Notes: generated from the sequence alone by a model not told the origin. A stretch of DNA of 64,000 bases from 67-14 sp020438345 (GCA_937872475.1 CALMSY010000018.1:62001-126000); one strand, 5' to 3'. Numbered from the stretch's first letter, positions 9,215-18,018 are shown. Program-made: numbers and translations.

Positions 9215-10023
9215 AGTTCAACACCTTCGCAGAGTGAGGCGCCGCTGTCAGCGCCCCGCGCCCCTGCGGATAATTCTTTCTCAGTGGAGCGGCCCAGGCG
9301 AATGAATGTCTCAAGGTTCCCCTTCGGTCCGGGAAGCCCGGTCGGCGCAATGCCATCAAGTGAAAAACCCAGGCCGAGAGCAAAATCGGCAACTGTCTCC
9401 ACGGCTTCGCGACGATCCTCCTTGTCTCGCACCACACCCCCCCGGCCGACCCGGGCCCGACCCAGTTCGAACTGGGGTTTGACCATGGCGAGGACTATCG
9501 AGGTCTCGGCCATCACGTTGCCTACGGCAGGCAGCACTTTGGTCAGGGAGATGAAAGAGACGTCAATCGTGGCCAATTCGGGCCGGTACTCGAGGTCGGC
9601 GGGCAAGAGATCACGGGCGTTGAGGCGCTCGATAACCGTCACCTCGGGGCGATCTCTCATTGAAGCGTCGATCTGGCCGTAGGCGACATCAAGCGCAACC
9701 ACGTGTTTCGCTCCGCGCTGGAGCAGGCAATCCGTGAACCCGCCCGTCGAGGCACCGACGTCGAGACAGAGCCGGCCACTTACATCGACACCCAGTTCGT
9801 CAAGGCCGTTCTCCAGCTTGATGCCGCCCCGCGACACGAACTTCTGACCGGCCAGAATTTCGATCTCCTGGTCCAGCGCGACTTCCTGGCTTGGTCGCAG
9901 GGCGATCGGGCCGTCCTTGCCGAGCTTGACCTGGCCCGCGCGGATCGCCCGGGTCGCCGCGGTGCGGGACGTGAACGTACCGCGCTCAGCCAGGAGCAGG
10001 TCGAGTCGGGAGCGTTTCGCCAT
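9211..10023 (-). CDS. tlyA: TlyA-family rRNA 2'-O-methyltransferase / hemolysin A homologue
   Basis: 270 residues from ATG 10023. It has an N-terminal S4 RNA-binding domain (RSRLDLLLAERG onward), then an FtsJ-like SAM methyltransferase domain with LDVGASTGGFTDCLL near residue 82 and DVSFISLTKVLP near 150. TlyA proteins 2'-O-methylate 16S/23S rRNA. The frame is open further upstream to 10128, but those 35 residues have no family character and the S4 domain starts at the chosen ATG. A TACGGT box lies 9 nt upstream. Confidence 0.92.
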   Translation of the reverse strand: MAKRSRLDLLLAERGTFTSRTAATRAIRAGQVKLGKDGPIALRPSQEVALDQEIEILAGQKFVSRGGIKLENGLDELGVDVSGRLCLDVGASTGGFTDCLLQRGAKHVVALDVAYGQIDASMRDRPEVTVIERLNARDLLPADLEYRPELATIDVSFISLTKVLPAVGNVMAETSIVLAMVKPQFELGRARVGRGGVVRDKEDRREAVETVADFALGLGFSLDGIAPTGLPGPKGNLETFIRLGRSTEKELSAGARGADSGASLCEGVEL

Positions 10024-10171
10024 CAGCAGAGAACCGTACCGGCCCCGCTGCCCCACGTGGCCCATGCTCTTCCGGGGACCGCAAAGAGCAAACAGACAAC
10101 GCTTCATGTCAACTGTGACCAGACTCACACACGAAAAGTAAGTGGCCCTCTACTTTGTTATCAGAAGACCG

Positions 10172-10531
10172 ATGAATGCAACCGCCAAACCCATACAGAT
10201 GAGCCTCCACAACGGAGTGGTCCTGGCCACGGCACCGTTGCTGATGATCGTTCCTTACCTGCTGACGTTTACCCCGGCTATCGGGTTCCTGACGTTCTTC
10301 CTTGGAGCCGCGCTGATGGGTGTTTCACTCGCCGGGTCAAGCCCGAATCGGACCGTTCCGCTCTCGACGATCGCCGGCTTCGACTGGGCAATCGGCATCG
10401 CGATCTTTTCCATCGGAATTCTCTCCGGCCTGACTGGTCAGGAGAACCTGATGACAATCTTCCTGGTTGGGTTCGGGGCCGCTCACTTGGCTCTTACCGC
10501 TTCAACTCGGTACAGCGCCCGCGGCACATGA
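10172..10531 (+). CDS. Small membrane protein, four hydrophobic segments
   Basis: 119 residues from ATG 10172 with hydrophobic stretches at about 14-30, 35-50, 66-84 and 90-110. The pair of two-helix halves recalls SPW-repeat membrane proteins, but the diagnostic SPW is absent, so function is unknown. A GTG at 10142 would extend it by 10 residues, but a TACTTT -10-like box at 10151-10156 lies inside that extension, so the later start is preferred. Divergent from tlyA and followed by a strong terminator. Confidence 0.6.
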   Translation: MNATAKPIQMSLHNGVVLATAPLLMIVPYLLTFTPAIGFLTFFLGAALMGVSLAGSSPNRTVPLSTIAGFDWAIGIAIFSIGILSGLTGQENLMTIFLVGFGAAHLALTASTRYSARGT

Positions 10532-10603
10532 AGAGCCCACCTACCTCCCACTGATCAAAACACATAAAGAGATCATTGAATCTCTCTCCTCCCTAGCAAC
10601 ACC

Positions 10604-10633
10604 AAGAGCCCCGCTTTCCCGGCGGGGCTCTTT
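10604..10633 (+). terminator. Rho-independent terminator after the small membrane gene
   Basis: AAGAGCCCCGC and GCGGGGCTCTTT arms form an 11-bp stem around a short TTTCCCG loop, with T-rich sequence after the stem. It ends the 10172-10531 transcript and insulates recQ. Confidence 0.85.
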
Positions 10634-10674
10634 CCTTGCAGGGACCTTTCCCTGCCGAACCACCGGACCCCCTC

Positions 10675-10797
10675 CCGGGTGGGTCGGATTTCCACGACCA
10701 TCACAGGAAATCCGACCCACCCGGAAGTGGGCCTGCGTTGCCGTGAACCCGTGGGTCGGCAAACTGGTCCAGGGACTGGAAATCCGACCCACCCGGG
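10675..10797. repeat. Dispersed palindrome copies A and B (composite pair)
   Basis: Copy A (10675-10724) has perfect arms GTGGGTCGGATTTCC and GGAAATCCGACCCAC around 12-14 nt. Copy B (10750-10797) keeps the right arm but its left arm has drifted (GTGGGTCGGCAAACTGG). The A+B pair with its spacer is nearly the same as the E+F pair at 18451-18568, so it moved or was copied as a unit. The 346-bp stretch 10532-10877 otherwise holds only the terminator and the recQ promoter. Confidence 0.9.
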
Positions 10798-10865
10798 ACT
10801 GGTCGGCCGGAAGGCGCGGATCTGGACGGTTGGTGGGGCGAGGTTTCACCGTCAGGTGCTCTCAC

Positions 10866-10871
10866 TACTCT
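10866..10871 (+). promoter_or_regulatory. Putative -10 box of recQ (leaderless)
   Basis: TACTCT exactly 6 nt before the GTG at 10878. It supports that GTG as the recQ start although no Shine-Dalgarno site exists. Confidence 0.5.
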
Positions 10872-10877
10872 GGACCA

Positions 10878-13010
10878 GTGACTCTCCATGCCCCGACAAC
10901 CGGTGAATTCGAGACCAGCGCCAGCTGCCTGATCCGGGATCTCGAGAACGAGGCTGAAGCCGGCATCCGGCAGGAGGGTGTCGATCACCATCTCAAGTCA
11001 CTGCGGGAAGCCTGGCGCCAACTCGGAAAGGCCGAGCAGGATGCTTCAGCTACATTGACCAGCCGCATCGCCGCCCTGGTCGGGTCCCGGCCGGCATCCT
11101 CCGAAAATGCCCCATCCGGACAGACACCTGGCGGATCTCGGCCATCTTCGGACCAGAGGACCCTGCTCGCCGACGAGCAGGGAGAGGCAGCTCTCGCGCT
11201 TCAGGGGCTCGAAGGCATGGACCTTCAGGAAGCCACGATGACCAGGATCTTCAACGGCCCACCGGATCCGGACGCCCTTCTTCAGCACATGGGATACAAG
11301 GGGTTCCGGGCGGGACAACGTGAAGCGGTCCAGGCCACGCTGGATCACCGCGACAGCCTGATCGTGATGCCGACCGGTGGTGGCAAGAGCCTCTGCTACC
11401 AGCTCCCCGGTCTCGCCTCGGATTCGCTGACCATCGTGGTCAGCCCGCTGATCGCCCTCATGGCAGACCAGGTCAAGAGGCTGCGCAGTGAAGGCCACCC
11501 GGCCGTAATGTTCGCATCGGGCCTGTCCGATGAGGATTCCGCTGCCTCCTGGGAAGGGGTTCGGGACGGTTCCGCGAGGATCGCCTACTGCTCGCCGGAA
11601 CGGTTTGCGTCGTCCGCTTTCCTGAATCTCGTAACCGCGCGCAACATTGACCTGCTGGCAATCGACGAGGCACACTGTCTCTCCGAATGGGGGCATGATT
11701 TTCGTCCCGACTACCTTCGACTCCCGAAGGTAGCCGATCGTCTTGGCAGGCCCCCGGTCATGGCCTGTACCGCCACCGCCACGCCGCAGGTTACGGCCGA
11801 GATCGCCCAAAGGATGGGAATGTCAGATGCCGTTGAGATCCACTCCGGCTTTGATCGCCCCAACCTCAGTTTCGACACGATCGCTTTCGAAGGGAAAGGC
11901 TCGAAAGCCCGAAAGCAGGCTCTGCTTGAACTCGGCCTTGCTGACCCGGCTAATCGTCCGGCGATTGTCTATTGCGGTACCCGCAAGAGCACCGACCAGC
12001 TCGCGGACGACCTGCGATCAACCGGGCTGTCCGTGGTTGGCTACCACGCAGGCATGGCCCCCGATGAACGGGCCTCGGCCCAGCACCGCTTCATGGAAGG
12101 CGACGCGGAAATCGTTGTTGCGACGAATGCCTTCGGGATGGGAATCGACAAGGCCGATGTCAGGTCAGTCTGGCATTGGGCGATCCCCTCCAGCGTCGAG
12201 GCCTACTATCAGGAAGCTGGCCGTGCCGGCCGCGATGGCAAACCAGCCCGGGCTGTACTTCTTGCGATGAGGGCGGACCTTGGCCGTCTCGTCCGATTCA
12301 ATGAACAACGCAAGGTCGACCCAGCCGAAGTGCTCTCCTACGTTGACCAGATCCGAAGATCGGCAGGGCACGATGCCGACGGAAATCCCGGTTCAGTCAC
12401 CACCGAAGCGCCGCGGTTTGACGAAGACCGGGTCAGGCTGGCGGTAGCCGAACGCGCCGGGGCTCTCAAAGTCGATCCCGCCCCCGGAGGCAGGCTCCTC
12501 ATTACACCAGGAGTCGAAACCGGGCAAGGTCCGATTCGATCGGCCTGCCGGGTCGCCGAAGACCGGGGCTGGGCTGCCTACCGGGCAGTCGAGGCTTTCA
12601 GCTTTTCGGCCACTTGCCGTCGGCGCCAGCTACTTGATCATTTCGGAGATGATTCGCCCGGCGGGCCGACCGGCCGGTGCTGCGACATCTGTGATCCGGT
12701 TGAGTGGCTGCCTGATCCCGAGTCAATCGAGATCCAACACCTTGGCAGGGCCACCCGCAAATCAGCGACCCCGCCGCCGGATCTCGCCCCGGCGGACGAG
12801 CCTCTCTACGAGGCTCTTCGCAAGTGGCGCCTTGACGCCGCCGACGGGAAGCCCGCATTCCACGTCGCATCAAACCGCACTCTCACCGCAATCGCGTCCG
12901 TCAAACCGCTTGACGAGGACTCCCTGCTAGCCGTTTCTGGAGTCGGGCCGTCTTTCATGGAGAAATACGGTCCTGAAGTACTGGGAATCGTCTCGGGTTT
13001 CGACTCGTAG
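10878..13010 (+). CDS. recQ: ATP-dependent DNA helicase RecQ
   Basis: 3'-5' SF2 helicase, 710 residues from GTG 10878. Motifs: MGYKGFRAGQREAV (motif 0) near residue 134, PTGGGKSLCYQLPG (Walker A) near 165, DEAHCLSEWGHDFR near 258, CTATATPQV near 295, and QEAGRAGRDG near 444. A cysteine cluster (CRRRQLLDHFGD then CCDICDP) and a C-terminal HRDC-like domain follow. The first 110-120 residues are an extra, variable N-terminal region with no domain I recognise. Reading back to 10467 is possible but runs through the palindromic repeats and is rejected. Convergent with dxs. Confidence 0.93.
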   Translation: MTLHAPTTGEFETSASCLIRDLENEAEAGIRQEGVDHHLKSLREAWRQLGKAEQDASATLTSRIAALVGSRPASSENAPSGQTPGGSRPSSDQRTLLADEQGEAALALQGLEGMDLQEATMTRIFNGPPDPDALLQHMGYKGFRAGQREAVQATLDHRDSLIVMPTGGGKSLCYQLPGLASDSLTIVVSPLIALMADQVKRLRSEGHPAVMFASGLSDEDSAASWEGVRDGSARIAYCSPERFASSAFLNLVTARNIDLLAIDEAHCLSEWGHDFRPDYLRLPKVADRLGRPPVMACTATATPQVTAEIAQRMGMSDAVEIHSGFDRPNLSFDTIAFEGKGSKARKQALLELGLADPANRPAIVYCGTRKSTDQLADDLRSTGLSVVGYHAGMAPDERASAQHRFMEGDAEIVVATNAFGMGIDKADVRSVWHWAIPSSVEAYYQEAGRAGRDGKPARAVLLAMRADLGRLVRFNEQRKVDPAEVLSYVDQIRRSAGHDADGNPGSVTTEAPRFDEDRVRLAVAERAGALKVDPAPGGRLLITPGVETGQGPIRSACRVAEDRGWAAYRAVEAFSFSATCRRRQLLDHFGDDSPGGPTGRCCDICDPVEWLPDPESIEIQHLGRATRKSATPPPDLAPADEPLYEALRKWRLDAADGKPAFHVASNRTLTAIASVKPLDEDSLLAVSGVGPSFMEKYGPEVLGIVSGFDS

Positions 13011-13056
13011 TCAACCGCCACGAATTGAAACCGGTCCACGCCCCGCCGGGGCCGGA

Positions 13057-15078
13057 TCAGTGACGGGAAGCGACGCCGCTTTCGACGGCGCCAACAACCT
13101 TCTCGACCACAGCCTCCGCGGTGAAGCCAACCTCTTCGTGAAGCAGATCCGGCTTGCCATGAGTCACGAATCGATCCGGCAGGCCCACCCGCAGAACCCG
13201 GGCCCTCTCCCCCGGGTTGGCGAAACTGTCTTCCAGATGCTCGATCACCGCTGATCCGAAACCACCCTGCAGCACGCCTTCCTCGATGGTCACGATCAGG
13301 TCATGACTCACCGCCAGACGCTCGATCATTTCAACGTCAAGTGGCTTCACAAACCGGGCGTCGGCGACGGTCGGTCGAATTCCCTTCTCCTCAAGGAGTT
13401 CAGCCGCGCCAAGCGCAACACCGACCCCTGAGCCATATCCGACCAGGGCTACCTTCTCGCCGTTACGAAGCATCTCGCCGGATCCAATCGGGATCAGTTC
13501 GGGTCGATCTGCGATCTCCACCCCGACCGCGGAGCCCCTTGGGTAACGCAAGGCGGATGGCCCATCGTGAGCGATCGCGGTGTGAAGCATGTGGACAAGC
13601 ATCGCCTCGTCACGCGGCGCCATGACCACTACGTTCGGCAATGAACGGAAATACGCGATGTCGAAGGCTCCGTGATGGGTCGGACCGTCGTCACCAACCA
13701 GCCCGGCCCGGTCCATCGCAAAGGTCACATCGAGGTCCTGGAGGCAGACGTCATGGACGATCTGGTCGTACGCCCGCTGAAGAAAGGTCGAGTAGATCCC
13801 ACAGACAGGCTTTCCGCCCTGAAGGGCGATGCCGCTCGCCATCAAGACCGCATTCTGTTCTGCGATGCCGACGTCGTAGTACTGGTCCGGCCTCTCGTCC
13901 GCGAGTTTCTGAAGACCCGCGCCACCGGCCATCGCTGCGGTGATACCGATTACGCGAGGGTCATTTTCAGCCTCGAATACGAGCGCATCGGAAAATACCT
14001 GCGTGTACTGGGGCGGTGCACTCTTCGGCTCCGGCTTTTCGAGGATTTCCGGGGCAATAGACGCCGGCGCGTCGGATTCCTGGATTGGAATCAGTTTCGG
14101 CCTTTCCGAGGCCGGCGCTCCATCAACAATTGACCCTGGCTTCGCGGCATGCCATTTCTCCATGCCGGCCAGTCCACCTTCTTCAGCTGGTGCGAAGCCG
14201 CGTCCCTTGACGGTGTGGACATGAACGACGACGGGCCGGTCGGCTGCGAGAGCTTCCGTCAGGGCCCGCCGCAGGGCACCGACATCATGGCCGTCGATGA
14301 CACCCATGTAGGCGAGGTCGAGCTCTTCGAAGAGAAGTCCGGGTGCCCAGTAGGCCTTGATCGCTGATTTCAGCTCTGGCCCGAGCCGTTCGATCCGCTT
14401 GCCGAGACCGAGCGGCAGTTTCGTCAACCGGTCTTCCACTTCTTCGCGCGCATGAAAAAGGCCGGGCTTGAGCCGGGCCCGCTGAAAGTAGCTGGATAGC
14501 GCGCCGACGTTCGGGGAAATCGACATCCCGTTGTCATTGAGAAGGATGACCATCGGAGTCTGGAGTCCGCCGGCAGCGTGCATCGCTTCGTATGCAACTC
14601 CGCCGGTGAGCGCCCCGTCACCGATCACCGCGACAACTTTTCCGTCTTCACCGATTCCTTGCCGCATCGCCTCCTTGAGGCCAAGCCCGTATGAAATCGA
14701 GGTCGATGCGTGGCCGGCTCCCATGATGTCGTGCTCGGATTCGGGGATCGAGCAGAACGGCGCCAGACCGTTGTACTGGCGGATCGTCGGAAGCTCGTCG
14801 CGTCGTCCGGTCAGCACCTTGTGGGGGTAGGCCTGATGACCGACATCCCAGAGAATCTTGTCGCGAGGGGATTCGAGCAGACTGTGTAGCGCCACAGCGA
14901 TCTCGCAGGTTCCCAGGTTGGCCCCGAAGTGACCACCGATTTCCCCGATCACATCGATGATGTAGGACCGGGTTTCCTCAGCCACCTGCTGGAGCTGTTC
15001 GTCGTCGAGCCCCTTCAGATCGGCCGGGGAGTCGATACCAGGCAGCAGGGGCCTCTTGTCGTTGTTGTTTTCGCTCAC
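13057..15078 (-). CDS. dxs: 1-deoxy-D-xylulose-5-phosphate synthase
   Basis: First enzyme of the MEP isoprenoid pathway: pyruvate plus glyceraldehyde-3-phosphate to DXP, thiamine diphosphate dependent. 673 residues with GAGHASTSISYGLGL near 119, the TPP/Mg motif GDGALTGGVAYEAMHAAGG with NDNGMSISPN near 150-190, a proline-rich interdomain linker (about 325-365), and a transketolase pyrimidine domain with FAMDRAGLVGDDGPTHHG near 455. GTG start overlaps the stop of the polyprenyl synthase gene (GTGA), joining two steps of isoprenoid supply. Confidence 0.97.
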   Translation of the reverse strand: MSENNNDKRPLLPGIDSPADLKGLDDEQLQQVAEETRSYIIDVIGEIGGHFGANLGTCEIAVALHSLLESPRDKILWDVGHQAYPHKVLTGRRDELPTIRQYNGLAPFCSIPESEHDIMGAGHASTSISYGLGLKEAMRQGIGEDGKVVAVIGDGALTGGVAYEAMHAAGGLQTPMVILLNDNGMSISPNVGALSSYFQRARLKPGLFHAREEVEDRLTKLPLGLGKRIERLGPELKSAIKAYWAPGLLFEELDLAYMGVIDGHDVGALRRALTEALAADRPVVVHVHTVKGRGFAPAEEGGLAGMEKWHAAKPGSIVDGAPASERPKLIPIQESDAPASIAPEILEKPEPKSAPPQYTQVFSDALVFEAENDPRVIGITAAMAGGAGLQKLADERPDQYYDVGIAEQNAVLMASGIALQGGKPVCGIYSTFLQRAYDQIVHDVCLQDLDVTFAMDRAGLVGDDGPTHHGAFDIAYFRSLPNVVVMAPRDEAMLVHMLHTAIAHDGPSALRYPRGSAVGVEIADRPELIPIGSGEMLRNGEKVALVGYGSGVGVALGAAELLEEKGIRPTVADARFVKPLDVEMIERLAVSHDLIVTIEEGVLQGGFGSAVIEHLEDSFANPGERARVLRVGLPDRFVTHGKPDLLHEEVGFTAEAVVEKVVGAVESGVASRH

Positions 15079-15953
15079 TGTTCTCTTGAATAAATGTAGT
15101 CGGCGACGCGCTTCAGGTCTTCCGTCTCGCCTCCGGCCCCGGCCAGGGCGTCCAGAGCCTGCTCGTGAGTTTCAGAAGCCAGTGATCTGGCATGCGGCAG
15201 TCCGTACAGGCTGACATAAGTCACTTTTCCGTGGCGGACGTCGCTGCCCTGGGGCTTGCCGAGTTCCTCGTCGCTCCCGGTGACGTCGAGGATGTCATCC
15301 ACGATCTGGAACAGGAGGCCGATCAGAGTGGCGAAGCGATGGTAGGGCGCACGGGCCGATTCATCGAGCCCGCCGAGCGCAAGTGCCACCTCGATACTGG
15401 CCCGGATCAGACGGCCGGTCTTGAGTGAATGCAGGTACCGAAGCCCGTCAGCGTCCAGTGAATCGGCGGTCACATCGACGTACTGGCCGCCGACCATTCC
15501 TTCAACTCCTGTCGCGGAACTGAGCAAGGAAACAGCCTCGACGACCCGCTCTGGCGGAGCGTCAACAGAGGCGAGGACGCCAATCGCTTCGGCGAAGAGT
15601 CCATCGCCCGCGAGTATCGCCACCGCTTCCCCGAACTTCACATGCGAGGTTGGCTTTCCGCGGCGGAGGTCGTCGTCGTCCATTGCCGGCAAGTCATCAT
15701 GAATCAATGAGTAGGTGTGGATCATCTCCAGGGCGGCCGCAGCAGCGAGGAAGTCCTCCGTAGGATGCCCGATCGCTCGCGCCGTCGCCAGGCAGAGCAC
15801 TGGCCTGATCCGCTTGCCGCCAGCCAGGAGCGAGTACCGCATCGCTTCGTCCAGCCCCGTCGTGTCGGCTCCGTCAGGAGCTGTCTCAAGGCCGAATTGA
15901 ACCGTCGACAGGTAGTTGTCAACCTGCTCACGTAGGTCTTCCGGGTAGCTCAA
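15075..15953 (-). CDS. Polyprenyl diphosphate synthase (FPP/GGPP synthase family)
   Basis: 292 residues, all-alpha trans-isoprenyl diphosphate synthase. The first Asp-rich motif is DDLPAMDDDDLRRG near residue 93, and the second is QIVDDILDVTGSDEELGKPQGSD near 222 (read as QIVDDILD plus GKPQGSD). It condenses IPP with allylic diphosphates; residues before the first motif suggest a short-chain product (C15 or C20), which cannot be fixed from sequence alone. Start is TTG at 15953. Together with dxs downstream it forms an isoprenoid module for quinone, carotenoid or undecaprenyl precursors. Confidence 0.92.
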   Translation of the reverse strand: MSYPEDLREQVDNYLSTVQFGLETAPDGADTTGLDEAMRYSLLAGGKRIRPVLCLATARAIGHPTEDFLAAAAALEMIHTYSLIHDDLPAMDDDDLRRGKPTSHVKFGEAVAILAGDGLFAEAIGVLASVDAPPERVVEAVSLLSSATGVEGMVGGQYVDVTADSLDADGLRYLHSLKTGRLIRASIEVALALGGLDESARAPYHRFATLIGLLFQIVDDILDVTGSDEELGKPQGSDVRHGKVTYVSLYGLPHARSLASETHEQALDALAGAGGETEDLKRVADYIYSREQ

Positions 15954-15989
15954 AGCGGACGACCGCCCTCTCGCTGCCGAGACACGGGT

Positions 15990-16163
15990 TCAGTCCTGCC
16001 GGTCGATCTGGCTGATCGCGCCGGCAGTTTCCCGGGCAGCTTCGGCGGTTAGCTCGGCGGCTTCTTTGGCCAGTTCGGCCGCATCCGTGTCTGACACGGA
16101 TTCATCATTCAGGACGCTTGTGATTTCCCCCAGCCTGTCTCGGATCTCTTCAAGTCGGGTCAT
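15990..16163 (-). CDS. 57-residue coupled protein, possibly XseB-like
   Basis: Tiny gene MTRLEEIRDRLGEITSVL... of 57 residues, predicted almost all helical, rich in Ala and Glu. Its ATG overlaps the nusB stop in an ATGA, a strong sign that it is translated. In many actinobacteria this slot, between nusB and the polyprenyl synthase gene, holds exodeoxyribonuclease VII genes. The sequence is only loosely like the small subunit XseB, and no xseA exists in the window, so it may be an orphaned or repurposed small subunit, or an unrelated coiled coil. Confidence 0.6.
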   Translation of the reverse strand: MTRLEEIRDRLGEITSVLNDESVSDTDAAELAKEAAELTAEAARETAGAISQIDRQD

Positions 16164-16756
16164 GCTGCCTCACCATTTGGAATGGGTTCATCATGTGGCA
16201 CGGGTTCGTCATGTGGCACGGGTTCGTTGTGTGGCACGGGTTCGTCGTGTGGCACGGGTTTACCCTGGGGAACGAGCTTGGCTTGGGCCTGGGTCTCTTC
16301 GTCAGGCGCGGTTTCTTCCCTTGGCACGGAAACTTCCCTGGCGGCCTCTTCGTCCTTCTGCTCGCTGGCCAGCTCGGCTTCATCATCTTTCATAACCCTG
16401 GCGGCAGCACCGAGGATTCCGTTCACGAATCCGGGTGCTTCGGCCCCGCAGAATTTCTTGGCAGTCTCGACTGCTTCGTCGATCGCCACTTCAGCCGGCA
16501 CGTCTTCTCGAAAGTTCATTTCGAAGAGGGCGACCCTCATGATGTTCTTTTCGAGAGGTGCGATTCGCTTCAGGTCCCATCCCTTTGCGTATTCGGAGAT
16601 CACCTCATCGAGTTCATCCCGATGCGATTCGACACCATTCGCCAGTTCGATCGTGAACGGCTTCGCCTCGGCGAGCAGCACTGCAAGGGGCCGGTCGGTC
16701 ACTTCCTGCTGATAGCAGGCAAAGACCGCATCCCGACGCTGGTTGGAACGACGCAT
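16160..16756 (-). CDS. nusB: Transcription antitermination factor NusB with repetitive tail
   Basis: 198 residues. Residues 1-135 are a normal NusB fold (MRRSNQRRDAVFACYQQEV at the start, then LEKNIMRVALFEM and VAIDEAVETAKKFCG), binding boxA RNA with NusE in rRNA antitermination. After that comes an unusual acidic tail ending in about five hexapeptide repeats of the type PHDEPV (16188-16265). Start is ATG 16756: the frame is open upstream to 17020, but that extension is translated repeat DNA, and a TATTCT -10 box is 6 nt before this ATG. Confidence 0.9.
   Translation of the reverse strand: MRRSNQRRDAVFACYQQEVTDRPLAVLLAEAKPFTIELANGVESHRDELDEVISEYAKGWDLKRIAPLEKNIMRVALFEMNFREDVPAEVAIDEAVETAKKFCGAEAPGFVNGILGAAARVMKDDEAELASEQKDEEAAREVSVPREETAPDEETQAQAKLVPQGKPVPHDEPVPHNEPVPHDEPVPHDEPIPNGEAA
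16188..16265. repeat. 18-bp tandem repeats in the 3' end of nusB
   Basis: Four to five tandem units of 18 bp (core TGTGGCACGGGTTCGT on the plus strand) with one or two changes per unit. They encode PHDEPV/PHNEPV hexapeptides in the NusB tail. A tract like this is prone to slippage, so tail length may vary between strains. Confidence 0.9.
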
Positions 16757-16762
16757 CAAACA

Positions 16763-16768
16763 AGAATA
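16763..16768 (-). promoter_or_regulatory. Putative -10 box of nusB (leaderless)
   Basis: Minus-strand TATTCT, 6 nt before ATG 16756. No ribosome binding site precedes that ATG. Confidence 0.5.
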
Positions 16769-16815
16769 TTGGTTCGAACCCGGAGAAAGAACCAGGCACG
16801 CCCCTCGCCGGACCT

Positions 16816-16935
16816 CCGGTGGGTCGGATTTCCGGTCCAGGCACCTGAATTTCGACCCACTGCCCGCCTGGCCCAAATCAGCCGCTCCGAGTGGGTCGGA
16901 AATCCCGCCTTCGCAGCGGAAATCCGACCCACCCG
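16816..16935. repeat. Dispersed palindrome copies C and D
   Basis: Copy C (16816-16862) has left arm GTGGGTCGGATTTCC and a right arm with changes (TGAATTTCGACCCAC). Copy D (16889-16935) has GTGGGTCGGAAATCC on the left and GGAAATCCGACCCACCC on the right. Both lie between the divergent nusB and DUF559 genes. Confidence 0.85.
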
Positions 16936-17022
16936 CGGGGCGAGAGTGTCGAGTTACTGATCTGTGCTCACTTGTTGCGCTTGTCGAACCACGGGTCGGG
17001 TTCTTTCCGGCACGTTGCATGG

Positions 17023-18018
17023 ATGACCAGCCGAGAGGTCACGATCCTCATTTCTTCTCTTGCGTCCGAACAGGACGGCGTGATTGGCAGGCGCCAATTG
17101 ATCGCCGCCGGAATCGCGGCGCATCAAGTTGATTCCCGCGTCCAGAACCGACTCCTGAAGAAGCTATACGCGGGCGTGTATTCCTTCGGACACGACCGGC
17201 TCACACTTGAGGGAAGGCAACAAGCAGCTGTGATGGCGGGGGGACCGAATGCCGTGCTTTCCCATCGCACAGCAGCGAGCGCACTCGGACTGCTCCCTCC
17301 GAGCCGGAAACTCGAGGTGATCAGGAGCTCCAGCCCCGATCGTCACCGGCCACCACCCGAACACGCGAGTCGATCTATTCATCCCGGCCTCACCATCCAC
17401 AGAACCAGATCACTATCGCGTCATGAAATCTGGACGCGCCGTGGAATCCGCATGACGTCGCCAGTCCGCACGATCATCAACCTCGCTGAGCGAGAGTCAC
17501 CGAAAACCCTCGATACCGCGATCAGGAGGGGTGTGGCCAACGAGATCCTCGACATCGCAGCGCTGACCAGGGCAGTTGAAAGGTGCCGGGGCCGAAAAGG
17601 CATAAGGAAGCTCCGGAAGGTAATCGCGCAATGGGATCCGGGCACGCTCCGGGCCAGGTCCGGACTGGAGTTGACGATGCCGGAACTCTGCCGCAACCAG
17701 GGTATCCCTCCCCCGTTGATCAACGACTTTCGATGTGGATACGAGGTTGACTTCCAGTGGAAGGGTTCGGACGTGATCGTCGAGTCTGACGGATATGCCT
17801 ACCACCGAAGTCGAGCGGATCTCCACCGGGATTACCGGAAGATGCTTGACCTGACTGCGGCCGGCCTGACCGTTTGCCGGGTCGACGAAGAAATGATTCA
17901 AGACGAGGCCGCCGAATTCGGCGCAAAGCTGAGAAAGCTTCTTGCGGACGAGGGCGTTGTGGAGCTTCAGCCCGTCCCACCCCAGCCAGTGGCTGTCAAA
18001 GACCGGGCCCCTCCCTGA
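17023..18018 (+). CDS. DUF559-domain protein with AbiEi-like N-terminal domain
   Basis: 331 residues. The N-terminus (about 1-70: EQDGVIGRRQLIAAGIAAHQV...LYAGVYSFG) looks like the winged-helix domain of AbiEi-type antitoxins. The C-terminus (about 215-310) has the DUF559/Vsr-type nuclease-like core, DFQWKGSDVIVESDGYAYH then RRDL-like RADLHRDYRK and LTVCRVDEEMI. Such stand-alone genes are common and multicopy in actinobacteria; no partner toxin is next to it. It is divergent from nusB, and its 3' end overlaps the yjbQ 3' end by 52 bp on the other strand. Role unknown; a restriction-like nuclease is possible. Confidence 0.8.
   Translation: MTSREVTILISSLASEQDGVIGRRQLIAAGIAAHQVDSRVQNRLLKKLYAGVYSFGHDRLTLEGRQQAAVMAGGPNAVLSHRTAASALGLLPPSRKLEVIRSSSPDRHRPPPEHASRSIHPGLTIHRTRSLSRHEIWTRRGIRMTSPVRTIINLAERESPKTLDTAIRRGVANEILDIAALTRAVERCRGRKGIRKLRKVIAQWDPGTLRARSGLELTMPELCRNQGIPPPLINDFRCGYEVDFQWKGSDVIVESDGYAYHRSRADLHRDYRKMLDLTAAGLTVCRVDEEMIQDEAAEFGAKLRKLLADEGVVELQPVPPQPVAVKDRAPP

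Noticed and set aside
10467..10877. N-terminal extension of RecQ
   Set aside because: It would be encoded by a terminator and two palindromic repeats; the GTG at 10878 has a well-placed -10 box.
13030..13060. GC palindrome CCCCGCCGGGG between recQ and dxs as terminator
   Set aside because: Stem of only 4 bp without T-run; too weak to claim.
16757..17020. N-terminal extension of NusB
   Set aside because: It translates palindrome copies C and D; NusB homology starts at ATG 16756.
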